Source of the DNA: Methanosarcina vacuolata Z-761
GTDB lineage: Archaea; Halobacteriota; Methanosarcinia; Methanosarcinales; Methanosarcinaceae
Reading direction: 5' to 3'
Assembly: GCF_000969905.1 (NCBI RefSeq)
Contig: NZ_CP009520.1
Location: 2,418,001-2,482,000 of the forward strand
DNA: 64,000 nt
In this document: positions 1 to 9,517 of the stretch, one piece after another
How the letters are laid out: each line of letters opens with the position of its first letter
How positions within the stretch are numbered: the stretch's first letter is position 1
The notes under the pieces: generated by a model
What the model was told of the DNA's origin: nothing
The model's database searches: none
The model's input: the letters and a program-made list of their open reading frames with translations, nothing else
Program-made: the position numbers and the translations under genes

Positions 1-390
1 GACATACTGGACCCGCGATTATACCCATTGTGGAAACTAGGAGTATTTGCACCGAATGCAGGGCTTTTAAAAGCTTTGTACCGAGTAGGTTGCGATTTTC
101 AGAGTTCAATATTGTCGGCCTTAAAAAACCGTCCGAGAAACATTTACGGTTTTACCCACAACCCTTACAAAATCCAGAAAATTGCGAACAAACACGATTT
201 AGAGATGCGCTATATACAATCAATGTACTATGAATATAAGTATCATGCAATAATGGGTCGTGTCCCCGAATTATAGATCAATTCCGAAAAAGCGAGTACA
301 TCCCACGCATTTAATGAATATATTGAGAGACTCTTGCGCTTTCGGTTTTCAATGATTCAAACCCACGACCCAATAATGTTTCGGACTTAA
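1..390 (+). pseudogene. decayed or partial coding remnant at window edge
   Basis: Frame 1 is open from the first base to a TAG at 274-276, giving about 91 residues including the motif FTHNPYKIQKIANKHD. The same frame continues with protein-like sequence to a TAA at 388-390. It then reads on as a hydrophobic stretch into the 3' end of the convergent membrane-protein gene. Two different in-frame stops suggest a decayed gene whose 5' part lies outside the window. I do not recognise the family firmly. The C-terminal part of a methyltransferase-like protein is conceivable, but this is a guess. Confidence 0.4.
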
Positions 391-535
391 AAGGATGAAC
401 TGAAAAAGGCAAATGAATTCCTAAAAAGTGGAAGAAACTTTACCTTCTTATTCCAGCTTGCCTGCAGTACCCAGATTTTCCTGATTATGTATTATCTTCG
501 GTTGTATCTCTTGACTCATGGCGACGACCTCGTTT

Positions 536-2260
536 TCAGCTTAAACTTATTCCACCAGCTATTTTTTCTGCTTTCTGTGCTTTTTCTTGGAACTCTTTGA
601 TTTTTGTCATTGAGTATCCACATAACTCTTCATATACCTTTTCAATATTTTTATTCTCGCTATTTGCTAATGCTTCTGCTTCGCTTTTGCAGTCGCAGAT
701 TTTCTCAAATACATCATTTGGATTACAGTTTTTCAGGTCATCAATATTTCTTATATCTGCGAAATAATAAAGTTTGAATGCCAGATCTCTGCCCATTCCT
801 AGTTCTTTGACTAATTCTGATTTCTCATCCATTCCCTTGTATTCTTGTGCCATTTTTACATACATTCTAATGGACTCAATTAAATAAGATTTTTCAGCAG
901 GAAGATCTGCTCCTTCTAGGTCTCGGATATTACTGTTAAATTTATTAAACAGATACTTAGGATTACAAAATGCAAGTTCATCTATTTTTCGTATTTTCGC
1001 ATTGTACAGCCTATATGCAACCTCTTCGTCAAGTCCCAGTTTTTTGACAAAGTCAGAATTTTTAACCTCATTTTGGATTCTGGATTCAAACTCAATCTTT
1101 TTATCCCCTGGGAGAAACTTTTGAACCCATGCATATATCCATTCTTCTATTGTTTTGGTGAATGCACCAACAATAAAAGAAAATACGAATACAAAAAAAT
1201 GATTTATATCCTTTAGATCTCCTGCCATATTTATATGTAAGAGGTAAATCAACAAGTAAAAACCTATGATCGCTATAAAAGGTGCAATAAGGAATCTCCG
1301 GAGGTACGACCAGACTTTGCTTAATTTTTCGTACTCCGGAATAAGGTAACTGAAATTCTGTTCGATGCTTAAAAGACTGTAAGAGATAATACCAATGAGC
1401 GAGGCAGTTATTATATAGACAGGGAACTTTAAATCCTCAATTCCATTAAAGGTAACATATTGTATTTTATAATAATAAAAATAAACCAGTATGGCAGGCC
1501 ATATAAGTAGGGCGCCAATTATGTTAATACTTCTTGCCTTGAAAAGAAAGTTCTCTTCTATATTTCTATCTAGTTTTGTATCATCCTCTATTTTTGTATA
1601 TTTATTATAAGCAACGTATAATAATAGCAGGTGTATTAATAAAATAGTAACTAAAATTACTAAAATGTATTCGAGTACTAAAATATATTTAGTAAAATTT
1701 GATAACACTATTATAAAATATATTAATAATATCGCATCAAGTAATAAAACAAAATTTAATTTTCTATTTTTAGAGTCTAGTTCTTTGATCTCATAATACA
1801 ACTCGTATAATAAAAGCAGGAGTACTAACGGAATCGATAAAAGTACTAGATTACTTTTGGTAGATCCTATTAATAATATCACAGCTAATAACAATAATAA
1901 CATAAGTAACACAAAACAAGAAGTTAATTCAGGGAAATATCTGCATACCCAGCCTAAAAAAAGAAAACACCCAAAAAAAAGTGGTAATAGAAGAGCCCAT
2001 GAAAACATTTGTGTGTTTCTTACAGTACCATCTACTGTGCCATTTACAGTACCATTTATAGTGCCAATTATTGTTTTATTTGTTTCGTTATATATTGTAC
2101 CATTTATTTTACCGTTTATTGAGCCATTAATCTCTGCTATTGTGTCATTTGAATTCGTATTTGTTTCATTATTTGCTTCTGCTGCCCAGGTCCCCTGAAC
2201 CAGCAAACTAAAAGTGAAAATTATTAATAGAAATTTACAGACTCCGCTTCCCCTCCCCAT
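536..2260 (-). CDS. polytopic membrane protein with sequon-rich N-terminus and two C-terminal helix-hairpin-like repeats
   Basis: This 574-aa protein starts with a signal-like hydrophobic segment (about residues 8-27). A Thr/Asn-rich external stretch follows, with many N-glycosylation sequons (repeated NGT/NGS, residues 30-80). Next come about eight to ten membrane helices (residues 87-370). The cytoplasmic C-terminus carries two related units of roughly 70-80 residues, each beginning like KKLGLDEEVAYRLYNA or KELGMGRDLAFKLYYF and containing a conserved CNP. They resemble helix-hairpin-helix or DUF4332-type modules. No enzyme motif is visible. The gene converges on the remnant at the window start. 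Function unknown; a sensor or scaffold in the membrane is inference. Confidence 0.75.
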   Translation of the reverse strand: MGRGSGVCKFLLIIFTFSLLVQGTWAAEANNETNTNSNDTIAEINGSINGKINGTIYNETNKTIIGTINGTVNGTVDGTVRNTQMFSWALLLPLFFGCFLFLGWVCRYFPELTSCFVLLMLLLLLAVILLIGSTKSNLVLLSIPLVLLLLLYELYYEIKELDSKNRKLNFVLLLDAILLIYFIIVLSNFTKYILVLEYILVILVTILLIHLLLLYVAYNKYTKIEDDTKLDRNIEENFLFKARSINIIGALLIWPAILVYFYYYKIQYVTFNGIEDLKFPVYIITASLIGIISYSLLSIEQNFSYLIPEYEKLSKVWSYLRRFLIAPFIAIIGFYLLIYLLHINMAGDLKDINHFFVFVFSFIVGAFTKTIEEWIYAWVQKFLPGDKKIEFESRIQNEVKNSDFVKKLGLDEEVAYRLYNAKIRKIDELAFCNPKYLFNKFNSNIRDLEGADLPAEKSYLIESIRMYVKMAQEYKGMDEKSELVKELGMGRDLAFKLYYFADIRNIDDLKNCNPNDVFEKICDCKSEAEALANSENKNIEKVYEELCGYSMTKIKEFQEKAQKAEKIAGGISLS

Positions 2261-2384
2261 AAATAGTAATTTGTAAATTCAAATATAAATATATTCTTTT
2301 TTATATATATTATGTTGAATGTGGGCCCCACCTACTCTTCTGCCATTTCCTTCCAAAAACAGCACAGTTCATTTACATGTACAA

Positions 2385-3473
2385 TCAGACCAGTAAATCC
2401 TCAATCCCTGCCTCTCTCACAATATCGATCGCCTTAACCTCTTCTTCCTGAGTCAGGCGGCGTCCAATCTCCGGATACTCCATAGCCCGGTAGCATGGCC
2501 TGTACTGGAACATCAGGTTGAACCTGATTTGAGGGATATGTTTTGCAACCCATTCGGCAATCGGCCTTGTACAGCATTCCAGATGGCCTGGCAGCACAAG
2601 ATGGCGAAGGAGAATTTCGGAGGTTTTGTAGGCGAATTCGAAATTTGGCTGCACGATTTCCAGGTAATTTTTTATTTTTGAGTATTTCCGGGCGCATACA
2701 TCGTTTCCGTACTTGAAATCTCCAAGGTAGACATCCACAACCCCTTCGAGGATTTCTGCAATTTCAGGGGAATGGTACATATTTGAGTTCCAGACCACAG
2801 GCGTATTTACAGAGATTTCCCGGACTATCTTCAGGACGGTATGCGCGTGCGGAGTCGGGGTAACGAAATTTACGTTCCTTGCCCCGTGCATTCTCCGGAG
2901 GTCGATAAGCTTTGCAAGTTTCCTGGGCTCAATTCGAATTCCAGCATCATGACAGGTCGAAATATCCCAGTTCTGGCAGTAAACGCAGGCAAAGGTACAG
3001 CCTGTAAAAAATATCGTGTGAGATGGTACAAGCTCAGGCTCTTCTCCCATGTGCAGGAACTCAGAAGCATAATTGGAAAGGTCTGTCAGCCTGCAGAATC
3101 CTTTTTCGCCGGCTTTCCTGTCAACCTCACAGCGCCACCCACAGCACTGGCATTTTTTCAGCATTCTGTCTACAATCGCAATTTTAAGGTCAAGAAGAGA
3201 GGGACTGGCTTTTGGAAGCTCCAGGAAGCTTCTGGTAAAAAATGCCAGCCTGTCATTTGCATTTTTATAGTCAAGGACTTCCGCGGCTTCTCGTTCAAGG
3301 TCTTCTTTGAGTTTTCGGTACTCTTCGATCTCGTTACCATGAATTTTCCTTAGCTCTTCAAGCTGCATGCCTGGATCAAACTGGACCGGAATTCTTTCGG
3401 TTATCTTAAAAAGGGAAGGCATTTCATCTCTCTGCACCTTGAAGTAACGTTTCAGGTACTTCGGGGCTGCCAT
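2385..3473 (-). CDS. radical SAM protein of the PflA/PflX-like group
   Basis: The 362-aa protein has the radical SAM [4Fe-4S] motif CTFACVYC (Cys159, Cys163, Cys166). A Cys-rich pre-motif KKCQCCGWRC sits around residues 107-115, with a further Cys near 127. This layout matches the COG1313 family, annotated as pyruvate formate-lyase activating enzyme-like. The N-terminal 90 residues are helical and lack recognisable motifs. The family is expected to cleave S-adenosylmethionine to make a radical, but the substrate is unknown and no glycyl-radical enzyme is nearby. The gene stands alone, with a tandem-repeat spacer upstream. Confidence 0.85.
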   Translation of the reverse strand: MAAPKYLKRYFKVQRDEMPSLFKITERIPVQFDPGMQLEELRKIHGNEIEEYRKLKEDLEREAAEVLDYKNANDRLAFFTRSFLELPKASPSLLDLKIAIVDRMLKKCQCCGWRCEVDRKAGEKGFCRLTDLSNYASEFLHMGEEPELVPSHTIFFTGCTFACVYCQNWDISTCHDAGIRIEPRKLAKLIDLRRMHGARNVNFVTPTPHAHTVLKIVREISVNTPVVWNSNMYHSPEIAEILEGVVDVYLGDFKYGNDVCARKYSKIKNYLEIVQPNFEFAYKTSEILLRHLVLPGHLECCTRPIAEWVAKHIPQIRFNLMFQYRPCYRAMEYPEIGRRLTQEEEVKAIDIVREAGIEDLLV

Positions 3474-3540
3474 ACTGAAATATTATTCCACATGGGTTAA
3501 AGGTTTATTGTCTGTTTCTTCTGGTTTTAATTCCAATATC

Positions 3541-3690
3541 CGGTTCTGATTTTTAGTTCTGATTTTTAGTTTTGAGTTCCAGTTTTGAGTTCCAGTTTGA
3601 GTTCCAGTTTGAGTTCCAGTTTGAGTTCCAGTTCTGATTTCCGGTTATGATTTCCAGTTCTGATTTCCAGTTTGAGTTCCAGTTCAGACT
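3541..3690. repeat. degenerate 11-18 bp tandem repeats (gagttccagttt type)
   Basis: The spacer between the divergent radical SAM and sugE genes contains repeated gagttccagttt units mixed with ttctgatttccag and ttctgatttttag units. The minus strand is incidentally open across it, giving an Asn/Trp-rich peptide (NWNSNWNSNWNS). I read that peptide as a by-product of the repeat and not a gene. Confidence 0.8.
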
Positions 3691-3890
3691 TCTATTTTGA
3701 TTTTTTAATTGCTGATTTTGCTGGTTTATTAAATCTGGATTTACATTCATTAGCGTACTTTTTAGAAACGAATAGGCTTTTCCAGGCTCTTCACATGCAA
3801 GGTTATAAGAATAAAAAGGCTTTTAACACTTTTTGACTGCTATCCTCACGGGTAACTCTAAAAATTCACATAAGCAGGTTGGGAACGAAA

Positions 3891-4208
3891 ATGGAATGGT
3901 TCTTTCTTTTTATCGCAGGTCTTTTTGAAGCAGCCTGGGCAATAGGTCTGAAATATACGGAAGGTTTCACGAAGCTTTATCCAAGCATCTTCACCGTCGT
4001 GTGCATGTCTCTTAGCTTCTATTTTCTTTCCCAGTCCCTGAAGACTCTGCCAATCGGAACCAGCTATGCGGTCTGGACCGGAATCGGGATTATCGGCACT
4101 ACGATTCTTGGAGTCCTGCTCTTTAATGAGCCCATGGACTTTGCCAGGGCTTTCTGTGTTATTTTAATATTCTCAGGGATTATCGGGCTCAGGATAATTT
4201 CTCCATAA
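3891..4208 (+). CDS. sugE: small multidrug resistance family exporter, SugE/Gdx type
   Basis: This 105-aa protein with four membrane helices aligns by eye with SugE/Gdx along its whole length. Shared features are MEWFFLFIAGLFEAAWAIGL, the essential membrane Glu at residue 13, GTSYAVWTGIG and a C-terminal GIIGL. I chose the ATG at 3891 because it gives the exact family length and places Glu13 correctly. An in-frame TTG at 3879 would add four residues. SugE/Gdx dimers exchange guanidinium or quaternary ammonium for protons across the membrane. No guanidine riboswitch could be recognised upstream. Confidence 0.92.
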   Translation: MEWFFLFIAGLFEAAWAIGLKYTEGFTKLYPSIFTVVCMSLSFYFLSQSLKTLPIGTSYAVWTGIGIIGTTILGVLLFNEPMDFARAFCVILIFSGIIGLRIISP

Positions 4209-4395
4209 CCTTTTGCAGAACTCCTGTTCTTTTTCAGGGCCTTTCCTGTACTACTGGAAGTAGACCTTTTTCTGCGGTTGGGAGCCAAAAATTAAAAACC
4301 TGCAAGACAATTTATAATGGGATTAAACCCGAGGGTTGTTTTGGTTCCGATTTTATCTTACCTTTTGATCAAGTGGTCAAAAATTAGCTTTAAAG

Positions 4396-5274
4396 ATGCC
4401 CGCGGGAGACTTTTGGGGGAATATTCTGGTTACGCTTGACAGCACGACAATTAGTCTCTGGGATTTAATGTCCCTTCTGTTTGTACTTCTGTTTCTCTAT
4501 GCAATAATCTACCCGCAGTCGCAGCTAAAACAAATCCGGTTGCGGCGCATGGCAAAACTGAAAGCTATGGAAAAAAGCCACGGCTGCAAGGTGCTCACTA
4601 TGATTCACAGGCGGGAGGCAATCTCTCTTTTCGGGATACCGGCCTACCAGTACATAGATGAAGAAGATGCCGAGCAGATCCTGCGCTGGATAAGAAAATA
4701 CAAAGATTACCCGCTTGAGCTGATCCTGCACACGCCAGGCGGTCAGCTCCATTCCAGTATCCAGATCGCACGCGCCCTGCGGCGGCCCCCGAAAAACACG
4801 AAAGTTATTATTCCTCACTATTCGATGTCAGGAGGCACAATCATCGCCCTTGCCGCAAATGAAATCGTGATGGATAAGGACGCGGTTATCGGGCCAATCG
4901 ACCCCCAGATAGGAGACTTTATTCGCGGGATGTACCCTGCTCCCTCCTGGATATATGCTGCAGAAACAAAAAAGGAACAATCCGATGACATCACCCTTGT
5001 TATGAGCGATATCTCAAGAAAAGCTCTCAAATTCACCAGAAATGTTGCAAAAGAGCTTCTTGAAGGCAAAATCCAGCCAGGCCCGGCTGGGGAAAGCAGG
5101 CTCGATGAAGTGGTCGAAAAACTGGTCAGCGGAGAAATGATCCACAGCACTCCTCTCTCAGCCGGCGAGGCAAAAGAAATAGGGCTTGTTGTCAGTACGG
5201 ATTTTCCGGAGGACGTGCACGAGTTTATGAAGCTCTTTAAGCCTGTAAAAAAGAGTGTGGAATACACTGAGTAA
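4396..5274 (+). CDS. membrane-anchored SDH-family serine protease (ClpP/SppA-like fold)
   Basis: The 292-aa protein has one N-terminal membrane helix (about residues 20-40) followed by a ClpP/crotonase-like domain. Diagnostic segments are LHTPGGQLHS (about 111-120) and HYSMSGGT (about 141-148), where Ser145 is the likely nucleophile. These are followed by AANEIVMDKDAVIGPIDPQIG. This matches the SDH_protease/DUF114 family of archaeal membrane proteases. Lys and Asp partners could not be assigned from sequence alone. It probably degrades membrane proteins or peptides at the inner face. It is monocistronic on the plus strand. Confidence 0.85.
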   Translation: MPAGDFWGNILVTLDSTTISLWDLMSLLFVLLFLYAIIYPQSQLKQIRLRRMAKLKAMEKSHGCKVLTMIHRREAISLFGIPAYQYIDEEDAEQILRWIRKYKDYPLELILHTPGGQLHSSIQIARALRRPPKNTKVIIPHYSMSGGTIIALAANEIVMDKDAVIGPIDPQIGDFIRGMYPAPSWIYAAETKKEQSDDITLVMSDISRKALKFTRNVAKELLEGKIQPGPAGESRLDEVVEKLVSGEMIHSTPLSAGEAKEIGLVVSTDFPEDVHEFMKLFKPVKKSVEYTE

Positions 5275-5432
5275 ACTGGAATGAAAATTGGCTTGAAGAA
5301 GTGAAGTTAGAGAAGTTTAGGCCTTGGAAATAAATTTACATAACCTATTAAATTTATCCATTATTTCATAGGATATTTTTATTCAACCCGTTTTTATCTA
5401 AAAACTTTAGTTCAAACTACTGTGAATTTTAT

Positions 5433-7367
5433 TCAAACTCCTGTTTTCTTCACCCTTGCACTCTCCTCACTCAGCCCTGCCCATATAACCTTATACTCTA
5501 GCTGTTCAAGCACTGGATAATAGAGGCTGCGGTCAAGCCCGAAACCTTCAAAAACCTTTACCGCATCAGCATACGTTTCTACTGCCCCCGGTCTTTCAAG
5601 TTCTTGATCTATTCTCTCAAGCAGTTGTCTGTGAATTAAGTAGTTTTCAAGGAGTACGTAATTTTTATATTTCTCCAGATCTTCGACCTTTCCGAATTCT
5701 TCGGCTTTTCCGGATTCCCTGATTTCTTCTAACTCTCTTGCTTTTTCGAACTCTCCAGTTCTTTCTGATTCTCTGATTTTTCCGAACTCCCCGATTTCTT
5801 TCAGTTCTCCAGCTTTTGCGAGCCTGTCTGCAACCACTTCCTTTAAAGCATCTGGCAGGACTCCTTTTCCGACTGCGATTTCCTCAAGGTTTACCAGTTC
5901 TCCTGAAATTGGAAATTCCATTTCCTCCAGTCTTGACCGGTCTTCTAAAAGCTTTTTTCCCTCGTACTTTCTGAGTATTTGCATGACTTCGTTTGCAGGG
6001 ATTTTTTTGTCAAAGAAGATTACGTCCTGCGAAGGGAAATCCTTTTCAGAACACTTGAGTTTTCTGTCAATCAGGAGAATTACAGGTTCCTTTACCTGCT
6101 TGAGCTTCTCAATCTTATTTTCCAGATATTCGGGAGTCCAGAAACCCACTATTTCCAGGTATACCCTCATTCCGTCCCTATGGAGAGAGAAGTCCGGAAC
6201 AAAAGCGTATTTTCCGGCTTTAAGAATCGTTGGCTCCCTTTTTATTTTCCAGCTTCCCAGACTGAGGCTGCCAAACATCTGCTCAAGAGTGCTGTCATAT
6301 GTAGCTTCTTCGGCATCGATTTCCTCAATCCTGGCTTCTTTTCCAGCTTCTTTCCCGGTTTCTTTCCCAGTTTCTTTCCCGGTTTCTTTCCCAGTTTCTT
6401 TCCCAGCTTCATATTTTTCCTTTTCTTCTTTAATTTGAAGCTCTGGCGAAAGGGCCTCTGGGTACACTGCTGCTTCAGGAGTGATTTTGAAAAACTTTTC
6501 TGAGTCATCAAGGGTAAAATTCAGGATGCGTTTCCCCTGGTAGCCTTTGTGAAGAATGCCTGCCTTGAGCCTCCAGCCTTTTGACCTCAGCAGTGCAGGA
6601 AAGATTTTTGCAAAGGAATTCCCATAGCGCTCCGAGATCCGAAAAAGAGAGGCAGGCCCGTCAAGGTGCAGATGAACGGCTTTTAATTCTTCGAAGTTTT
6701 CTCTGGTTTTTCCTTCCTTTCCTTCTTTTTCTCTATTGATTTCTCTATTGATTTCTCTATCGATTTTGCCTGTTTCCTCATCAGTATCTTCAAGGGAATA
6801 CATAAGCCCCGAACGAAGGATTTTCCAGAGGATTTTCTGAAAATCGCCTTTTATCCAGATATCGAGGTCAACTGCACGGAAAAGCAGAGTCTGAGTCAGA
6901 GAAATATTGTACTGTTTTAGGATTTCTGCAGGAGAAAGAGGTACGAAACTTTTGACGACCTGGTTTTCCTCAAGGTCCGCCCAGAGTGCTTTTTCAAGTT
7001 CTTTTTCCGAAATTGAAAGTTTTTTTGCAGCATTTCGCAGAGCCTCTTTTCTCTCGGCAGGAGAAAGTGCCATGCCTCCGCAGGCTTCAAAAACAGCTTC
7101 TCTCGCCAGAGACGGGTCAACAGCTGCATCTGTTTCTATAACGGTGCGCCTTCCAAGCAGCTGGGAAAGACCCCGGATAAAGCGGTAATTCATTTCCTCG
7201 TAACCATCAAGTTCAGCCAGAAGGTCACCATAGGTTTTTCCGATATGCTGCTCGAAAGTCTCTATCAGAAGCCTTGCAGGTTCAAGGTTTTCGGGATCAA
7301 AAGCTGCGTATACAGGCTTTATTTTCCCTCCGGAGATGCGGGTTACAAGAAGGTCAGAAGTGAGCAG
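5433..7367 (-). CDS. bax1: Bax1-type nuclease (DUF790), partner of archaeal XPB
   Basis: The frame extends upstream of the first ATG (7193) by 58 codons of conserved Bax1 sequence: LLTSDLL, ISGGKIKPVYAAFDPENLEPARLL, then EQHIGKTYGDLL. The next in-frame stop upstream is at 7398-7400, and no ATG, GTG or TTG lies between. A CTG at 7367 sits 8 nt after a strong GGAGG and overlaps the end of xpb, so I propose a CTG start and a 644-aa protein. Bax1 binds XPB and acts as a structure-specific nuclease in excision repair. The nuclease core is the PD-(D/E)xK-like region around FVPDFSLHRDGMRVYLEIVGFW. Two low-complexity inserts (GKETGKET type, and Glu/Arg-rich repeats) interrupt the protein. Confidence 0.88.
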   Translation of the reverse strand: MLTSDLLVTRISGGKIKPVYAAFDPENLEPARLLIETFEQHIGKTYGDLLAELDGYEEMNYRFIRGLSQLLGRRTVIETDAAVDPSLAREAVFEACGGMALSPAERKEALRNAAKKLSISEKELEKALWADLEENQVVKSFVPLSPAEILKQYNISLTQTLLFRAVDLDIWIKGDFQKILWKILRSGLMYSLEDTDEETGKIDREINREINREKEGKEGKTRENFEELKAVHLHLDGPASLFRISERYGNSFAKIFPALLRSKGWRLKAGILHKGYQGKRILNFTLDDSEKFFKITPEAAVYPEALSPELQIKEEKEKYEAGKETGKETGKETGKETGKEAGKEARIEEIDAEEATYDSTLEQMFGSLSLGSWKIKREPTILKAGKYAFVPDFSLHRDGMRVYLEIVGFWTPEYLENKIEKLKQVKEPVILLIDRKLKCSEKDFPSQDVIFFDKKIPANEVMQILRKYEGKKLLEDRSRLEEMEFPISGELVNLEEIAVGKGVLPDALKEVVADRLAKAGELKEIGEFGKIRESERTGEFEKARELEEIRESGKAEEFGKVEDLEKYKNYVLLENYLIHRQLLERIDQELERPGAVETYADAVKVFEGFGLDRSLYYPVLEQLEYKVIWAGLSEESARVKKTGV

Positions 7368-8859
7368 GTGAGCCGCCTCCTGAGCTTTTTTCGTTCTTCA
7401 TCTGTTTTTCCTTTCCTTGTTCTTTTTTTATCTGGTTTTCCTTTCCTGATTCTCTCTTCATTTGATTTTCCTGCGTTGATCTTCCAGAGCCTTTTTGATT
7501 TGAAACAGCTTCTTTTCTTCTCCTGGCAGTTCCGGCTTCGGTCGTTTCTTCGGATATAATCTCATAGAGTATGGCTTCTTTTCCTTCTTTCTTCCTGAGG
7601 ATCCTTCCCAGGCGCTGGATATACGCTAATTTACTCCCTGTACCGCTTGCTATAATCCCTATGTTTGCCTCGGGGACGTCTATGCCCTCGTCAAGAACCT
7701 TTGAAGTAACTACAGCCCTGTATTTTCCTTCCTTGAACTTCTCAAGGATGGAATTCCTTTCTTTTGCAGGCGTCCTGTAAGTGATTGCAGGGATAAGAAA
7801 TTCCCTGGAAATCCGGTGGACAAGACGGTTATGTTCCGTAAAAATGAAGACCCTGTCTTCCCTGTGTGTATTCAGGATCTCTTTTAACTTTTCAATTTTA
7901 GACTCCGTGTTGAAAGCAAGTTCTCTTGCTACGTTTCTTGCAAGAAGGGCTTTTCTGGCTTCAGGGTCTCTCCCACTTCTCATAACCAGTTTCTGAAAAT
8001 CCCCTGGCCCCCGAAGAACCATCCCGGTTTTCCGGAGATAATCTGTATAAGCCGAATAACATTTGTCGTATTCTTTTCTTTCCTCATCCGTAAGTGCAGC
8101 AGCTATCCGTTTTATTCTGTAAGGAGCAAGGTGGCTGCCTGCAAGTTCCGATACGTGCTTTTCGTATACTTTTCCCCCGACAAGCCTGTTAAGCTCCGAG
8201 TGTAATTCGTCTTCCCGTTCGTAAGTGGCTGTCAGCCCAAGCCTGTAAGGCGCTGCGGAAAACTCAGCAATGCTCCTGTATCCGGTTGCAGGCAGGTGGT
8301 GGACTTCATCAAAAACAAGGAGACCAAACCTGTTCCCGAGAGTTTCGGCGTGAATGTAAGCAGAGTCATATGTGGAAACGGTTATCGGAAGAATTTTCTT
8401 CTCCCCGCCCCCAAGCTTTCCGATTTCCATTAAAAAGGCTTCTTCAAGCTGTTTTTTCCATTGTTCAAGCAGATCAAGCGTCGGGACAACCACAAGGGCA
8501 GGGGTATTGCAGCCTGCAATTGCCCTGATCCCAACAAGAGTTTTTCCGCTCCCTGTTGGCAGGACAAGCACTCCCCATCTATTATTTTCTCCCCAGGTCA
8601 CAAGAGCTTCAGCCTGATAATCCCTTAACTTAAGTTTCTTTCCGGACGCTTCATAAGCTGCTGCCAGGTCAGGACAGGGGAAGAGGTCAAGAACTTCGTC
8701 TTTAAAAGGGATCTTAGAATTTTTCAGATAATCTGTTATATCTCTGTAATAAAGAGCAAGAGCTCTAAAATTTCCGCTTCTTTCATCCCAGACTGCATTG
8801 GGAACTCTCACATTACCTTCTATAAGAAGCGTTCCCTGCTTGAAGCTGATTTTGATCAT
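7354..8859 (-). CDS. xpb: XPB/RAD25-family DNA repair helicase
   Basis: This 501-aa SF2 helicase has an N-terminal damage-recognition-like region (residues 1-70). Motif I is PTGSGKT (101-107), motif II is DEVHH (184-188), motif III is GLTAT, and the XPB-specific RED motif is at 215-217. Motif VI is QRLGRILRKK. The last roughly 50 residues are a Lys/Gln/Glu-rich repetitive tail (QMKRESGKENQIKKEQGKEK) that looks like a coding repeat expansion. Its 3' end overlaps bax1 by 14 nt, so the two are translationally coupled. It unwinds DNA around lesions with Bax1 in the archaeal nucleotide excision repair pathway. Confidence 0.95.
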   Translation of the reverse strand: MIKISFKQGTLLIEGNVRVPNAVWDERSGNFRALALYYRDITDYLKNSKIPFKDEVLDLFPCPDLAAAYEASGKKLKLRDYQAEALVTWGENNRWGVLVLPTGSGKTLVGIRAIAGCNTPALVVVPTLDLLEQWKKQLEEAFLMEIGKLGGGEKKILPITVSTYDSAYIHAETLGNRFGLLVFDEVHHLPATGYRSIAEFSAAPYRLGLTATYEREDELHSELNRLVGGKVYEKHVSELAGSHLAPYRIKRIAAALTDEERKEYDKCYSAYTDYLRKTGMVLRGPGDFQKLVMRSGRDPEARKALLARNVARELAFNTESKIEKLKEILNTHREDRVFIFTEHNRLVHRISREFLIPAITYRTPAKERNSILEKFKEGKYRAVVTSKVLDEGIDVPEANIGIIASGTGSKLAYIQRLGRILRKKEGKEAILYEIISEETTEAGTARRRKEAVSNQKGSGRSTQENQMKRESGKENQIKKEQGKEKQMKNEKSSGGGSPAHF

Positions 8860-9248
8860 TGTTTATTAAAAGTCTGGACATTATATATAATAATTGAGTT
8901 ATCAGCCTCGGTTTCCATTGCCCGAAGTTAGAGTTGCTGCTCTCCAACCCGAGTTCCGTCACCAGATTCTCATCTCGGGTGGACTAACCCTTTTCGCTCA
9001 CCTCGTTCGCTCAAGAAGGCTGAATCATAATAAAGATGCTTGACTACGTTTTCAACTATCTCAGGATGTTTAATTTACCCGAATTTTTGTATGGATCATC
9101 CCGACAAAACAAGCCTGAAGAAGGAAAAAGATAGCTTTGTTTGAGGCAAATACCTGATTGCTTTTTTTCTTTTGTTCAGGTTATTTATAGTTTTATTCCA
9201 ATATAAACATTAAAAAATTTATCTTTATCGTCAACGGGGGCGTAATAA
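8860..9248. other. intergenic spacer, no gene seen
   Basis: The 389-bp gap between xpb and the small DUF4177-like gene contains the divergent promoters. It also has a GC-richer stretch near 8920-9030 with no open frame of interest and no tRNA-like fold that I could find. Confidence 0.5.
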
Positions 9249-9437
9249 ATGATACATCTATGGGAGTATGATTCTCGCAAGCTTAACGGCTTAAACATGC
9301 CGCAATTGATGAGCGAACTTGAAAGAATAGGAAATGAAGGGTGGGAACTGATTCTGATGAAGAACGATATCGATGAAGAAGGCAGAGTAACTGCAATTTT
9401 CAAGCGGAAAAAAGAAAGTGAGACTATAGCTTTATAA
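9249..9437 (+). CDS. small DUF4177-like protein
   Basis: The 62-aa protein contains LMSELERIGNEGWELI and ends in a basic FKRKKE. This is the usual shape of DUF4177 proteins: a short strand, a helix with a GWEL motif, and a strand. A Shine-Dalgarno-like GGGGG lies about 9 nt upstream of the ATG. The protein is soluble and probably cytoplasmic. The family function is unknown. It has no operon partner. Confidence 0.7.
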   Translation: MIHLWEYDSRKLNGLNMPQLMSELERIGNEGWELILMKNDIDEEGRVTAIFKRKKESETIAL

Positions 9438-9517
9438 CTCTACTTTTGTATCCTCTTCAAATTGAGTGGAAATCTCTCACCTTCCACTCACCGAGTTTTT
9501 TTCTCTGATTAGCTAGG

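Noticed and set aside
274-390. Pyrrolysine read-through of the TAG at 274
   Set aside because: The same frame meets a TAA at 388-390 and the following residues match nothing recognisable, so decay is the simpler reading.
3553-3750. 65-aa Asn/Trp-rich frame on the minus strand
   Set aside because: It is produced by the gagttccagttt tandem repeat and has no start signal or family resemblance.
3780-3890. Guanidine riboswitch upstream of sugE
   Set aside because: A cctcacggg stretch is present, but I could not form the paired hairpins with conserved loops that such riboswitches need.
5979-6503. Long plus-strand frames (174 and 151 aa) opposite bax1
   Set aside because: Shadow frames of bax1; their Phe/Ser/Pro-rich composition mirrors the Lys/Glu repeats of the real gene.
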